Assembly (NCBI GenBank): GCA_002721995.1
Contig: PBMF01000013.1
Location: 1 to 39,186 of the forward strand
Direction: 5' to 3'
Length of the DNA: 39,186 nucleotides
Origin: Chloroflexota bacterium
GTDB lineage: Bacteria > Chloroflexota > Dehalococcoidia > Lucifugimonadales > UBA3495
Within the stretch, counting starts at the first letter, position 1, and every line of letters begins with the position of its first letter. The position numbers and the translations under genes were made by a program. Positions 18,079 to 27,196 of the stretch are shown piece by piece. The notes beneath the pieces were generated by a model. The model worked only from the letters and a program-made list of their open reading frames with translations. It searched no databases and was not told where the DNA came from.

Positions 18079-18909
18079 ATGGCCGGAACAGTGGGATTCC
18101 TGGGCCCGTTGGGCACCTATTCGGAAGAGGCCGCCCTGATCTACAACCCAACCGCCGACCGCCCCTACCCCACCATCACAGCTGTGGGAGAGGCAGTGGC
18201 CAAGGGTGAAGTCGATGAGGGTGTGGTGCCCATCGAAAACAGCCTGGCCGGGTCGGTAATCTTCACGCTGGATATGCTGATCAACCAGCCCAACCTGTTC
18301 ATCCGGGGCGAGATCGATCTGCCCATCGAACACTACTTTTTGACCAGACCGGACACCAACCCCGCCGATATCAAGGTCATCTACTCCCACCCCCAGGCCC
18401 TATCCCAGTGCCAGCAGTACATGGAGAAAAACTACCCCCAGGCGGAGCAGATGGCGTCACTGAGCACCGTCCTTTGCGTTGAGGATATGCTGGGCAGCGA
18501 CATACCGGCCGCTGCCATTTCACCGCGCAGGGCGTCGGAACTCTACGAAGTAAAGGTGGTGGACAAGGGGATCCAGGACGTGGCGACCAATGTCACGCGG
18601 TTCGCGGTGCTGGGACATTCGGACCATCCACCCACGGGACGGGACAAGACCTCTATGGCCTTCACCTTTGAGGTGGACACTCCGGGGCTGCTATACAGGG
18701 TGTTGGGGGAGTTCGCCAGACGGGACATCAACCTATTCAAAGTCGAGTCCCGGCCCACCAAGAACATGCTGGGGGAATATATCTTCATGGTGGACTGTGC
18801 CGGTCACCGGGATGAGTCCCCGATGAAAGAGGCCTTGGAAGCCCTCTCCGACCCCATCAGCATGCTGCGGGTCCTGGGCTCCTATCCGCGGTGGGACCCC
18901 AATAGATAG
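18079..18909 (+). CDS. pheA: Prephenate dehydratase with ACT domain
   Basis: The protein is 276 aa, matching monofunctional PheA. The catalytic domain begins GFLGPLGTYSEEAA (6-19), has VPIENSLAGSV (50-60), and carries the catalytic Thr-Arg-Phe at 173-175 (NVTRF). The ACT domain (191-270) has GLLYRVL and the phenylalanine-binding ESRP (223-226), so feedback inhibition by Phe is expected. It converts prephenate to phenylpyruvate in phenylalanine synthesis. ATG lies 2 nt behind the trkA stop, with no separate promoter, so it is probably co-transcribed with usp and the trkA genes; no functional link to K+ is evident. A 6-bp hairpin (18925-18943) follows the stop but lacks a T-run. Confidence 0.96.
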   Translation: MAGTVGFLGPLGTYSEEAALIYNPTADRPYPTITAVGEAVAKGEVDEGVVPIENSLAGSVIFTLDMLINQPNLFIRGEIDLPIEHYFLTRPDTNPADIKVIYSHPQALSQCQQYMEKNYPQAEQMASLSTVLCVEDMLGSDIPAAAISPRRASELYEVKVVDKGIQDVATNVTRFAVLGHSDHPPTGRDKTSMAFTFEVDTPGLLYRVLGEFARRDINLFKVESRPTKNMLGEYIFMVDCAGHRDESPMKEALEALSDPISMLRVLGSYPRWDPNR

Positions 18910-18959
18910 CGCGGTTTCCAAGTTGGCTGAAAATGCGTCAGCCCTCCCCCAACGGCTTC

Positions 18960-18997
18960 GCTAAGAACACCCAAACACCACACACACTCTTCTTAGC
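18960..18997. repeat. 8-bp inverted repeat, GCTAAGAA / TTCTTAGC
   Basis: Arms at 18960-18967 and 18990-18997 match perfectly around a 22-nt loop rich in CA. No T-run follows on either strand, so termination would have to be Rho-dependent or the hairpin serves transcript stability. Confidence 0.4.
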
Positions 18998-19241
18998 TCA
19001 TCTTCCGATTGGAGAAGGGCTGACCGGGACAGGCCCTATGCTGTCAGACCGTCCGGTAAACGCCCTCCATGGCGAATCCGACATTAAGGACACGGGGCCC
19101 GTGCACCCGGCTTATTTAATGGCTTCCACTCTCTAAGCAGAGGCCTCCAAGATTCTTTGGCGTGAAACCTACGCCGATTTTGATTTTTAATATTCCCTTT
19201 TTATAAACTATTGTTTAACAAAGTTTTTAGAATATTTTTAT

Positions 19242-19270
19242 ATTTTAACCAAAGAATTCCCTTATGTCAA
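19242..19270 (-). promoter_or_regulatory. Orphan sigma-70-type promoter in the AT-rich island
   Basis: On the minus strand TTGACA (19270-19265), a 17-nt spacer and TAAAAT (19247-19242) form a near-consensus promoter. It points away from the YYY gene toward the pheA 3' end, where no minus-strand gene exists. It could drive a small or antisense RNA, or be a chance match in AT-rich DNA. Confidence 0.35.
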
Positions 19271-19350
19271 TTTCTGACCGTTCTCTGTTCAAACCCGTCC
19301 AATATGCCCATTGACAGCCGCGAAAACACGGACGGGGAAAGCTCCAACCC

Positions 19351-22300
19351 CTATTTCCACTGACCCCGGTAGACCGCCGTGCCCTGGTTTTCAAAGACTT
19401 TTTCACCCATTTCTGAGAATTTTTCCAGCCCTTCCGCCCGGTAGGTGATTCTCTCCAGGTCACCGATCACCACGTAACTGACCCCATACTCCCGGAGCAA
19501 TTGGGATGCTCTCTCCCGGTCCGGAGTGTCGTATATCTCTCTGATGTCCTCCACCCGTTCCCGGATTCGGGATGAATAGGCCATCCGCTGTTGGGTCTGA
19601 TGCCAGGGCCAACCCAGCACCGTCGGCAGTCCGGTGTAAATGGCGATACGTGAACCCCACCGGTATTGGTCAAGGTGGGCTTCCAAGACCACCGGAGAAC
19701 CCTCCACGTTGTCCTGCAACCATTCTATGGCTTCCAGGTCCCATTTCAACTCGATGGGCTTCCTCTGTTCCTGGTGGACGGCGTCTTGCATATACGCCGT
19801 GCCATCCAGGGTTGAGGGGCCGTCGGTGAAGCGGTCCGATATCCGGGCCTTAGTGCCCATCACCGTGTAGACCAAGCTGGACCCAATCAGCAATACCAGA
19901 ACTGCCAGCCAGGCCCCACGCCGCCAGTTGATCCTTGCCGCCAAGAACCCCAACGTCCCAAGATGCCACAGCATATAGGCCGAGACGATGCTGAACAGCA
20001 CCCAGATCTCCAAATAGTACTTGAAAAAGCTGTTCATCCGGCCGATGTCACCTTCCACCCTGACCAGGTCCACGCCGATTCCCAGAGAGAAGGCCAGCGT
20101 CAGGAGAAGCATGGGGACTATGAGGAATGAGCGTTCACCGTCATCAGAGGAGAAAAACTCCCAACAAACCATGCCGATCAGAGTAAGGAAGACCATGAGG
20201 ATGGCGATGTTCCAGTATTCGGCCGCTCCAAAGAACACAGCGGCAATGAGGCCTATGGCGGCGCAGAGTTTGAGCCCTGACATTCCCGGCACCGTTGTCT
20301 CGAACCCCTTGACCCTGATACTCCAGAATATCTGCCGGAGCAATTCCCTGGCCTGGTAGACCAGGTAAGAACCGATGATGAACAGGAACAGCCCGTGCAC
20401 TCCCCAGAACCGGTCCACGGGGGTGCGCCACTTGGAGACATCCAGTCCGCTGTTGAAGGTCTCATAGGACTGGTGGAAGGGCAGGAAGGCCAGCAGGCTC
20501 AGACCAATGACGAAGACCCCCAAAATCAGGAACATGACCAGGCGTTCGGCCGGCGAGCCCTCGGTAAAAAAGGCGGCCAGTCCCAGCAAAGCTACGGTCA
20601 AGATCACGTAGGTCGGGAAGTCCCAGCTGTTGACCGCCCACAGTGCGCCCAGCGCCAACGCCAGGACCGCCGCTGCCAATAACGTCCAAAACCAGCTGTT
20701 GTCCCTGACACCGGCCACCAAGTTCAGCCCTAGGCCGATCACCAATAGCGTGAACGGAATAACCATCATGTGGGGATGGAGGTCGGCAAACAGGAAGGTA
20801 AATAACGGAAACTCCGTTATATGGAAGGATATGTCGGTGAAGCCCGGCACAAGTCCCGGCACCCAGAACGCCAGGGGGCTGGGGTCGAAGTTGTCCAGCA
20901 CGGGCAGCATACGGCTGCTCCGCCAGAAGTCGAAGGGCGGGAAGGGTGTGCCATCAACCACCCGGTACCAGGAGTTCTGTACAACCTGCACCATGCCGTC
21001 CAGGTTGCCTATGACGGCGATGAAGACGGCGCCCGCCAGACCAGCCGCCACCGGACTGAACAACCATTGCCGCCAGATGGGGCGGGAGTCGCCGAATGGC
21101 AGAGGCGGCAGCAGGCCCAACCCGGGCAAGGTTATCTGATGGGCCTCTTCTCGGCGTTGCCGCACACCCTCCGCCAGGTTGTACACCAGGGAAAAGGCCG
21201 TGGTGACTGTCAGGGCGAAGAACATGGGGACCGCCAGATTGAAGGCCGTGGCCGGCAGTATCCCGGTGACACGGACCATCCCTGAAATCACGAAGAATCC
21301 CCAGTAGTAGTAATTCAGGTAGCCGCCGGCAAACCAGGGGTCAAAGGGCGGCAGGGCCGTGGAACGGACCACCGCCGTCAGATAGGCCAGTTCCATGGGC
21401 TTTTCGCCGCCCCGGTAGGGGTGCCACAGGTCAGGGTTGGCGTGGCGAATCAGCACGAAAGCCAAGAACGCCGCGATGAACAGCACTTCGGCAAAGAGCA
21501 GCAACCGCCAGTTGTCCTGCAGAAACTCGGTGATCTCACCCCATTTGAAAACCAGGGTTATGGCCGAAAGACCGGTCACCACCAAGATTCCGGCATAGAC
21601 GGCGTACCGAGAGAACTCCATCCACTCCAGGGAAACGGAGAGCCAAGCGACATAGCTCACCGCCAAGAGCCCCAGGACGCGGGCCAGGATGATTCCCCGG
21701 TCGGGCAGCGGCCGGAAGATGAACATGGTGAACGGCAGGGCTGCCAGATAGATGATCTCAACCACCAACAGCCAGAGGAGAACCGGCACGTCGTTGGTCC
21801 AGCTGTCCCGGTCCGCTATTTCCGAGAACGTCCCGCCGCTCTGTTGGGCCGCCAGGTCATCGCTGGACAGCATCAGACCTTCCTGATCGACCTTGACGGC
21901 GGGGGGAGGAGCAGTCAGCTGCTGTCTGATGTCCATCTCCGCCAGACTGTCCACGTTCTTGAAGAGCAGCACCCTTGGGTGGTCGTAGCCCACCACATTG
22001 TCGTCGGCGTAGCCCAGATTCAGAGCGAAGAACGGGTCGTCCCCTGGGGTCATCGGTTCCGGTTTTTGCAGCCCCGCCCTGCCGATGGCATCGTCGCGGA
22101 AGGCCACTCCCAACAGCTCGGGGTAGTTGGTGAATTCACGGTCCAGCCGGTAGCCCAAGCGGCCGGAGAAAAGGCTCTGATAATACCGGTTGCTCAGAGG
22201 GAATCGTTCCGGGTCGCGGGCCGCGCTGGCGTAGGGCCTGCTGCTGTAGAAGACCAGGTACTCTGATGTGGCAAGTTTCCAGGCAAGCACATCCATCTTC

Positions 22301-23820
22301 CGCGGAGTGTCCGTCTCGTAGACCGGGTACTGCCACACGTCATAGGCGTATAGGTTGGGCACGAACTCATCCCAGTGGTTATCACTGACGATGGCCGTTC
22401 CCTGGGGGACGTTCTCGTTGATCCACTGGGATGCGGTTATCGCCGGATGTTCGTCGGAATACACCTTCTGAAAGGCCAGGGCGTAGAAGGCGGTGGCCGC
22501 CACCAACAGGACCACAACCCCAGCGGCAATAGCCGGGAGTATCCGTGCGGGGTCGGTGACCCGCCAGACCAGGTGGTCGGCAAGGGGCCGGTAGGCCTGG
22601 ACCATCCAGACCAACATCCTGGACGCCATGATGATCATAACCGGCATCAGGGGAAAGACGTAGCGCAGGAACCGGACCTCGAATGTCTCCAGGAATATGA
22701 ACCCCGGGACCACCCAGGCCAGGAGAAACAGGTCGGAACGACGGTTGGTGTGACTTATGACGGCGAACATCGCCGTAAATGGAATGGCGAACCAGGCCGC
22801 CACTCCCAGCGGTATCCCCAGTCCCCAGACTGTGGACTGTTGTATCTGATACAAAAATGCGGGAGTACCGATGTACTGGATGGTGAATGGGAACAACCCA
22901 GCCTGTCGGGCCATATCAGCCTGGGTCGCCACATCACCTACAAAGGCCCTGTAGTCCAGCAAAGCATAGGGTGAACTTAGGAGGAATACCCCGGCGGCCA
23001 CAACTCCGGCCAGGGCAGCGTGTCCTATGGCCCGCTCCACCATCTTGTTATCGATGTCTGACCAATAGCCTCGGGCCTCGTCCAATACCCGGTAACAGTA
23101 GACCAAAAAGAAGGGTGCCAGGATGGGTAGGATGCTTACTTTGGGAGCCAGGGCCAGGCCCAGCATCAGACCCAGCAAAACCGAGTCCTTGAGCCGCTTG
23201 AATTCCACCATCCGCAGCATGGCCCAGAAGCTGAGCAGGGTGAAGAAGACAGAAAACGTCTCGGGCCGGAAGAAGTGGCTGTTCTGGATGTGAATCACCG
23301 CCAGCGCTGTCAGGCCCGCGGCCAACAGCCCCACCTCCTTCCTGTAAAGCCGACGCCCAAGCACATAGACCATGGCCACCGAACCGACATCGGCCAGGGC
23401 CGACAACGGCCTGCCTATGTAGCGCATGTCCAGTGAATTCAGGTCGGTGAAGAACTCCGCCACCCAGCGGAAGAAGACCATGATGTAGATGAGGATGCTG
23501 CCCAGGGGAAACCAATGGGGGTTCAGCGGGCTGCGGTCTTTGTCCACCAGGGCCGGGATACTCGGGATTCCCGGTTCAGCTTCGGGTTCGGCGCGCAGAT
23601 AGCCGCAATCCTGGGCGCCGGGCGCGTCTGATAGCAGGTCGTACATGCAACTGGAGCGCATGTATATATCCCGTTCATCTGGGTGAAAGCCCCAGCCCTG
23701 GTCCCAGTTTATACCGTTCAGCCGCAGGCCCAGGGCCACCACCAGGATTACCAGCAGCACGTAGAAGGACCACGAAACGCGGCCGCCAAAGCTGAGGAAA
23801 TGTTGGGACTTGAACGCCAC
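19351..23820 (-). CDS. Giant membrane protein: GT-C/ArnT-like half plus Chlor_Arch_YYY (DUF2298) half
   Basis: The protein is 1489 aa with roughly 25 or more predicted membrane segments. The N-terminal half starts with one membrane helix, then LRLNGINWDQGWGFHPDERD (32-51). The acidic Asp48-Glu49 in the first outside loop recalls the catalytic loop of GT39/PMT/ArnT-type GT-C glycosyltransferases. The second half starts near residue 803 with GGEKPMELAYL and has YYYWG near 839, the hallmark of the Chlor_Arch_YYY family (TIGR03662/DUF2298), found in Chloroflexi and Archaea. A soluble C-terminal region (~1390-1489) has TGLPTVLGWPWHQ. GTG at 23820-23818 is the start; an in-frame TGA lies only two codons upstream. 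It is likely a lipid-linked-sugar transferase acting outside the membrane, by analogy only. It is transcribed after gap but separated by a terminator. Confidence 0.85.
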   Translation of the reverse strand: MAFKSQHFLSFGGRVSWSFYVLLVILVVALGLRLNGINWDQGWGFHPDERDIYMRSSCMYDLLSDAPGAQDCGYLRAEPEAEPGIPSIPALVDKDRSPLNPHWFPLGSILIYIMVFFRWVAEFFTDLNSLDMRYIGRPLSALADVGSVAMVYVLGRRLYRKEVGLLAAGLTALAVIHIQNSHFFRPETFSVFFTLLSFWAMLRMVEFKRLKDSVLLGLMLGLALAPKVSILPILAPFFLVYCYRVLDEARGYWSDIDNKMVERAIGHAALAGVVAAGVFLLSSPYALLDYRAFVGDVATQADMARQAGLFPFTIQYIGTPAFLYQIQQSTVWGLGIPLGVAAWFAIPFTAMFAVISHTNRRSDLFLLAWVVPGFIFLETFEVRFLRYVFPLMPVMIIMASRMLVWMVQAYRPLADHLVWRVTDPARILPAIAAGVVVLLVAATAFYALAFQKVYSDEHPAITASQWINENVPQGTAIVSDNHWDEFVPNLYAYDVWQYPVYETDTPRKMDVLAWKLATSEYLVFYSSRPYASAARDPERFPLSNRYYQSLFSGRLGYRLDREFTNYPELLGVAFRDDAIGRAGLQKPEPMTPGDDPFFALNLGYADDNVVGYDHPRVLLFKNVDSLAEMDIRQQLTAPPPAVKVDQEGLMLSSDDLAAQQSGGTFSEIADRDSWTNDVPVLLWLLVVEIIYLAALPFTMFIFRPLPDRGIILARVLGLLAVSYVAWLSVSLEWMEFSRYAVYAGILVVTGLSAITLVFKWGEITEFLQDNWRLLLFAEVLFIAAFLAFVLIRHANPDLWHPYRGGEKPMELAYLTAVVRSTALPPFDPWFAGGYLNYYYWGFFVISGMVRVTGILPATAFNLAVPMFFALTVTTAFSLVYNLAEGVRQRREEAHQITLPGLGLLPPLPFGDSRPIWRQWLFSPVAAGLAGAVFIAVIGNLDGMVQVVQNSWYRVVDGTPFPPFDFWRSSRMLPVLDNFDPSPLAFWVPGLVPGFTDISFHITEFPLFTFLFADLHPHMMVIPFTLLVIGLGLNLVAGVRDNSWFWTLLAAAVLALALGALWAVNSWDFPTYVILTVALLGLAAFFTEGSPAERLVMFLILGVFVIGLSLLAFLPFHQSYETFNSGLDVSKWRTPVDRFWGVHGLFLFIIGSYLVYQARELLRQIFWSIRVKGFETTVPGMSGLKLCAAIGLIAAVFFGAAEYWNIAILMVFLTLIGMVCWEFFSSDDGERSFLIVPMLLLTLAFSLGIGVDLVRVEGDIGRMNSFFKYYLEIWVLFSIVSAYMLWHLGTLGFLAARINWRRGAWLAVLVLLIGSSLVYTVMGTKARISDRFTDGPSTLDGTAYMQDAVHQEQRKPIELKWDLEAIEWLQDNVEGSPVVLEAHLDQYRWGSRIAIYTGLPTVLGWPWHQTQQRMAYSSRIRERVEDIREIYDTPDRERASQLLREYGVSYVVIGDLERITYRAEGLEKFSEMGEKVFENQGTAVYRGQWK

Positions 23821-23868
23821 GGTCAGTCAGTAACTCTCTGCCATCCGGCATGGTTGGGATTCTGAAAT

Positions 23869-23874
23869 ATTATA
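23869..23874 (-). promoter_or_regulatory. Possible -10 box of the YYY membrane protein gene
   Basis: A perfect TATAAT on the minus strand lies about 50 nt before the GTG start, downstream of the gap terminator. No good -35 is seen at 16-18 nt, so this is tentative. Confidence 0.35.
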
Positions 23875-23903
23875 TTTGTTGGATCCGGATGTTCCCTTAA
23901 TAA

Positions 23904-23945
23904 AAAAGTCCCCCGCTCTCCAATTTCGGTGAGCGGGGGACTTTT
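23904..23945 (-). terminator. Intrinsic terminator after gap
   Basis: A perfect 15-bp stem (AAAAGTCCCCCGCTC 23904-23918 with its complement 23931-23945) closes a 12-nt loop. On the minus strand the stem is followed by a T-run, so it ends the gap transcript. The mirror orientation also leaves TTTT on the plus strand, so it may work both ways. Confidence 0.92.
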
Positions 23946-23955
23946 GATCGCTTGG

Positions 23956-24000
23956 GAGCCTTCGCAAGCCCCTTATTGGTTTACGGACTTGCGAACGCTC
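23956..24000. repeat. Second inverted repeat between gap stop and its terminator
   Basis: TTCGCAAG (23961-23968) pairs with CTTGCGAA (23988-23995). Past one mismatch, GAGC (23956-23959) pairs with GCTC (23997-24000), giving 12 pairs in a 13-nt arm that reaches the last base of the gap stop codon. No T-run follows it, so it is more likely an mRNA 3' stabiliser than a terminator. Confidence 0.5.
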
Positions 24001-25013
24001 TAGATGCCTTTGTCAGACATCAGGGCGGCCAGGTCGGCGGTGCGGCAGGAGTAGCCCCACTCATTGTCGTACCAGCCCATGACCTTCACCATGCGTTTTT
24101 CCATCACGATGGTGGACATGCCGTCGATGATGCAGCTGTGGGGGTTGCCCTTGTAATCGGAACTGACCAGGGGCTCGTCGTTGTACTCCAAGATGCCCTT
24201 CATCCGGCCCTCAGACGCCTCTTTGTAGGCGTTGTTGATGTCATCCACCGTCACATCCTTGGACAAAGTGGCGGTGAAATCGGTGATGGAACCGGTGGAG
24301 GTGGGCACCCGGAAGGCAACACCGTGGAGCTTGCCATTGAGTTCGGGGAGCACCAGACCCACAGCCCGGGCGGCGCCGGTGCTGGTGGGGATGATGTTCT
24401 CGGCGGCTGCCCTGGCCCGGCGCAGGTCGCCGTGGCGCTGGTCCAAGATGGCCTGGTCGTTGGTGTATGAGTGGATGGTTGACATCAGGCCGTGCTCGAC
24501 GCCGAAGTTGTCTTGCAGCACCTTCACCATGGTGGCGAAGCAGTTGGTGGTGCAGGAAGCGTTGGAGATGATGTTGTGCTTGCTGGCGTCGTAGTTCTCT
24601 TCATTGACGCCCAGCACCAAGGTCAGGTCCTCGTCCTTGGCCGGAGCGGAAATGATGACCTTGCTGGCCCCGCCCTTCAGGTGGCCGGCGGCCTTGTCGG
24701 CGTCGGTGAAGATGCCGGTGGACTCAACCACCAGATCGACGCCCATCTCGGACCAGGGGATCTGGGCCGGGTCGCGCTCTGAAAAGACCTTGATGCTGCG
24801 GCCGTCCACCATCAGGTCACCGTTGTTGGCCTCCACCTTACCGGGGTAGCGCCCGTAGTTGGTGTCGTATTTCAGCAGGTGAGCATTGGTCTCGGCGTCG
24901 GTCAAGTCGTTTACGGCTGCCACCTCAACCTTACCGGCATTGCGGCTCTCGTTGGCCCGCAACACCAGCCTCCCAATCCTACCGAAACCGTTGATACCGA
25001 TACGAGTGACCAT
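24000..25013 (-). CDS. gap: Glyceraldehyde-3-phosphate dehydrogenase, type I
   Basis: The protein is 337 aa. Rossmann start [12 protein letters not shown] (4-15), Asp36 in VNDLTD at the end of beta-2 (NAD-preferring), catalytic Cys154 in SNASCTTNC and His181 in STIHSYT are all present. So is the C-terminal [11 protein letters not shown]. It oxidises glyceraldehyde-3-phosphate to 1,3-bisphosphoglycerate in the cytoplasm. ATG at 25013 has GGAGG 6 nt upstream. Its own promoter is proposed at 25108-25136, so it need not depend on eno, which lies 198 nt upstream on the same strand. A perfect intrinsic terminator follows. With eno it forms a lower-glycolysis pair; no pgk or tpi is in the window. 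Confidence 0.98.
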   Translation of the reverse strand: MVTRIGINGFGRIGRLVLRANESRNAGKVEVAAVNDLTDAETNAHLLKYDTNYGRYPGKVEANNGDLMVDGRSIKVFSERDPAQIPWSEMGVDLVVESTGIFTDADKAAGHLKGGASKVIISAPAKDEDLTLVLGVNEENYDASKHNIISNASCTTNCFATMVKVLQDNFGVEHGLMSTIHSYTNDQAILDQRHGDLRRARAAAENIIPTSTGAARAVGLVLPELNGKLHGVAFRVPTSTGSITDFTATLSKDVTVDDINNAYKEASEGRMKGILEYNDEPLVSSDYKGNPHSCIIDGMSTIVMEKRMVKVMGWYDNEWGYSCRTADLAALMSDKGI

Positions 25014-25107
25014 GCTCTGCCTCCGTTCTAATCTTGCTAATTTCAGTCTGGAGCCGGACAGTCGAATAGAACGACGTTATGTCCAATAGCTCAAAATTGC
25101 CGGGTAC

Positions 25108-25136
25108 ATAATAACCGCTGTAAGACCGGTTGGAAA
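25108..25136 (-). promoter_or_regulatory. Possible gap promoter
   Basis: On the minus strand TTTCCA (25136-25131), a 17-nt spacer and TATTAT (25113-25108) match the sigma-70 consensus at 4 and 5 of 6 positions. A start near 25101 leaves a leader of about 88 nt to the gap ATG. Confidence 0.45.
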
Positions 25137-25211
25137 GCGCATTTTACCCACGTTCGGGGCATATGCATCGCCACACGAGGGCGTCATGCCTGGCTGGGCT
25201 CGGTGGGACCG

Positions 25212-26531
25212 CTAGGAACCAGAGAGATAATCGAAGGCAGACTTACCGGCGTAGCGGGCCCTGTCGCCTAGCTCCGACTCGATGCGGAGGAGACGGTTGT
25301 ACTTTGCCACTCTTTCCGAGCGGGCAGGCGCGCCTGTCTTGATCTGACGCACGTCCCAAGCCACTGCTAGATCGGCGATGGTGGTGTCTTCGGTCTCGCC
25401 GGAGCGGTGGCTCATCACAGCGCCCCAACCGGCCTCCCTGGCCATCTTGAAGGCGGCGTGGGTCTCGGACAGTGTCCCAATCTGATTGGGCTTCAACAGC
25501 ACCGCGTTGCTGGCCTTCTCGTCGATACTCTTTTTGATGCGCTGGATGTTGGTCACCAGCAGGTCATCACCCAGAATCTGGACGGAACCGCCCAAGCGGT
25601 CGTGCAGGGTTGCCCAGCCCTCCCAGTCGTCTTCAAAGAGGCCGTCCTCGATGGAGATTATGGGGTATTGGCGCGTCCAGTCCTGATACAGTTTAACCAG
25701 CTCGGCTGAGGTCAGGCTGGTGCCTTCCCGTTCCAGCACGTACACACCGTGGCCGTCGTGGTAAAGCTCACTGGCCGCCACGTCCAGGGCGATGTGTACA
25801 TCCTTGCCGGGGGTGTAGCCGGCCTTCTCCACGGCCCGGAGCACCATTTCCAGGGCGTCTTTGTTGGAGGGAAGGCTGGGCGCGAACCCACCTTCATCCC
25901 CGACGTTCAGGTTGTGACCACCGTTCCCCAGAAGTATCTTGAGGGCCTGGTAGATCTCCGCGCCGGCCCGTATGGCGTCGCCCATGGTGTTAACGCCGGT
26001 GGGCATGACCATGAACTCTTGGATATCGGCCGAGTTTGAGGCGTGCTTGCCGCCGTTCAGTATGTTGAACATGGGGACCGGCATGCTGACCGTCCCGCCA
26101 CCGGAGAGGTATTCCCACAGGGCCCCCCCACTGCTGGTCACGCCGGCAGCGGCCCTCGCCACGGCCAGTGAAACAGCCAGAACGGCGTTGGCGCCAAGAT
26201 TGCTCTTGTCGTTGGTGCCGTCCAGTTCGTTCAACCCGGAGTCAATGGCTTCCTGGTCCAGAGGCGACTTACCAACCAGCCAGGGGCCGATCTTTTCATT
26301 TACATTGGCCACAGCTTTCAGAACGCCATTGCCGTTGAAACGTGCCTGGTCCTTGTCGCGGAGTTCCAGGGCCTCGTGACTGCCCGTGCTGGCGCCCGAG
26401 GGCACGGCGGCGTGGGCCGTTATGTTGTTGGATAGAGTGACTTCGGCCTCCACTGTGGGGCTGCCGCGGGAGTCCAGGGTCTCTCGGCCTCGGACGCCGG
26501 TGATGGTCACGCCGTTGCTAGCGCTGCTCAT
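25212..26531 (-). CDS. eno: Enolase (phosphopyruvate hydratase)
   Basis: The protein is 439 aa, a standard length. It shows [16 protein letters not shown] (13-28), [14 protein letters not shown] (160-173, with the loop His), GDEGGFAP (211-218, catalytic Glu213), [11 protein letters not shown], and [13 protein letters not shown], whose Lys is the catalytic base. The C-terminal SHRSGETED binds the phosphate. It converts 2-phosphoglycerate to phosphoenolpyruvate with Mg2+. ATG at 26531 has AAAGGG about 4-5 nt upstream. It is 45 nt behind the TIGR00725 gene and probably co-transcribed with it from the extended -10 promoter at 27149-27157. Cytoplasmic. All key residues intact. Confidence 0.98.
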   Translation of the reverse strand: MSSASNGVTITGVRGRETLDSRGSPTVEAEVTLSNNITAHAAVPSGASTGSHEALELRDKDQARFNGNGVLKAVANVNEKIGPWLVGKSPLDQEAIDSGLNELDGTNDKSNLGANAVLAVSLAVARAAAGVTSSGGALWEYLSGGGTVSMPVPMFNILNGGKHASNSADIQEFMVMPTGVNTMGDAIRAGAEIYQALKILLGNGGHNLNVGDEGGFAPSLPSNKDALEMVLRAVEKAGYTPGKDVHIALDVAASELYHDGHGVYVLEREGTSLTSAELVKLYQDWTRQYPIISIEDGLFEDDWEGWATLHDRLGGSVQILGDDLLVTNIQRIKKSIDEKASNAVLLKPNQIGTLSETHAAFKMAREAGWGAVMSHRSGETEDTTIADLAVAWDVRQIKTGAPARSERVAKYNRLLRIESELGDRARYAGKSAFDYLSGS

Positions 26532-26576
26532 AACACCCTTTGTTGGTTCTCAGATTGGTTGGGGAAGTTGGTTTGC

Positions 26577-27071
26577 CTAACGGTGGTGATTGCGGGCGGC
26601 CACCGCGGCCAGGGCTTTTTCCACCGCGTCTGCTGGGTTATCGGCCTGGATGATGGACCCGTTGATGTCTACGCCATCGCCGTTGGTCGTCAAAGGCCAG
26701 GTCTTTAGACCGACCACGGGAATCCCATCGCTGAGGGCATGGCCAATCTCGGAAAGCGTGCCGAAGGCCCCGCCCACGGCGATCACCGCTTCCCCCGTAT
26801 GGACCACGATCACGTTCCTGGAATAACCCATGCTGGTCACGATGGGGATGTCCACATAGCTGTTGGCTTCGGCTGCGGCCCTTCCCGGCAGAATCCCAAT
26901 GGTCGTGCCGCCCTCGGACTTGGCTCCCCGGCAGACGGCTTCCATGATACCGCTGAGTCCGCCGCAGACTACTTTGCAGTCTCTCAGGGCCAATTCGCGG
27001 CCCACTCCTTCCGCCAATTCGACGTGCTCTCTGGTGGCGGGATTACTGCTGCCGATAACCGAAATAATCAT
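26577..27071 (-). CDS. TIGR00725 family Rossmann-fold protein (LOG/DprA-like)
   Basis: The protein is 164 aa. It begins ISVIGSSNP, then VVCGGLSGIMEAVCRGAKSEGGTTIGILPG (34-63), and has the signature AVGGAFGTLSEIGHAL (~97-112). These match the TIGR00725 family, related to the Lonely Guy/lysine-decarboxylase-like fold with its GG-x-GT-x-x-E phosphate-binding motif. Some relatives are nucleotide phosphoribohydrolases; the catalytic Arg/Glu pattern of true LOG (PGGxGTxxE) is shifted here, so activity is uncertain. ATG at 27071 was used. It heads a probable operon with eno (45-nt gap). Cytoplasmic. Function in vivo unknown. Confidence 0.85.
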   Translation of the reverse strand: MIISVIGSSNPATREHVELAEGVGRELALRDCKVVCGGLSGIMEAVCRGAKSEGGTTIGILPGRAAAEANSYVDIPIVTSMGYSRNVIVVHTGEAVIAVGGAFGTLSEIGHALSDGIPVVGLKTWPLTTNGDGVDINGSIIQADNPADAVEKALAAVAARNHHR

Positions 27072-27084
27072 CTATCTAAAGCCT

Positions 27085-27126
27085 TTACGACTGGGAAATT
27101 ACGACTGAAAGATTACGCCGGGGAAG
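27085..27126. repeat. Three tandem 14-nt imperfect repeats in the TIGR00725/eno leader
   Basis: On the plus strand TTACGACTGGGAAA, TTACGACTGAAAGA and TTACGCCGGGGAAG follow each other without gaps (27085-27098, 27099-27112, 27113-27126). The first nine bases are identical in the first two copies; the third is diverged. They lie between the promoter at 27149-27157 and the ATG at 27071, so they would be transcribed. Confidence 0.5.
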
Positions 27127-27148
27127 GTCCTGGTTCCGGAGAGGAACA

Positions 27149-27157
27149 ATTATATCA
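27149..27157 (-). promoter_or_regulatory. Extended -10 promoter for TIGR00725-eno
   Basis: On the minus strand TGATATAAT joins the TGn extension to a perfect TATAAT (27154-27149). No -35 is needed for this class and none is evident. It lies in the spacer after nuoN and about 78 nt before the TIGR00725 ATG, so this operon is independent of nuo. Confidence 0.65.
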
Positions 27158-27196
27158 GACCCTTCCTTTCGCCCTCCGTCTCATCCGGAAACAAGG

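Larger units (their letters stand above)
18910..19350. other. 441-bp spacer between convergent genes, with AT-rich island
   Basis: No credible coding frame is seen. It holds a GGCTGA/TCAGCC hairpin right after pheA (18925-18943), an 8-bp inverted repeat (18960-18997), an abrupt AT-rich stretch (~19175-19256) with promoter-like elements on both strands, and a 7-bp inverted repeat CCCGTCC/GGACGGG (19294-19336) just after the YYY gene. No clear intrinsic terminator with T-run was found for either gene. Confidence 0.55.

Noticed and set aside
18933-19136. A 67-codon open frame in the pheA/YYY spacer
   Set aside because: No Shine-Dalgarno, no promoter, no recognisable domain, and composition unlike neighbouring genes.
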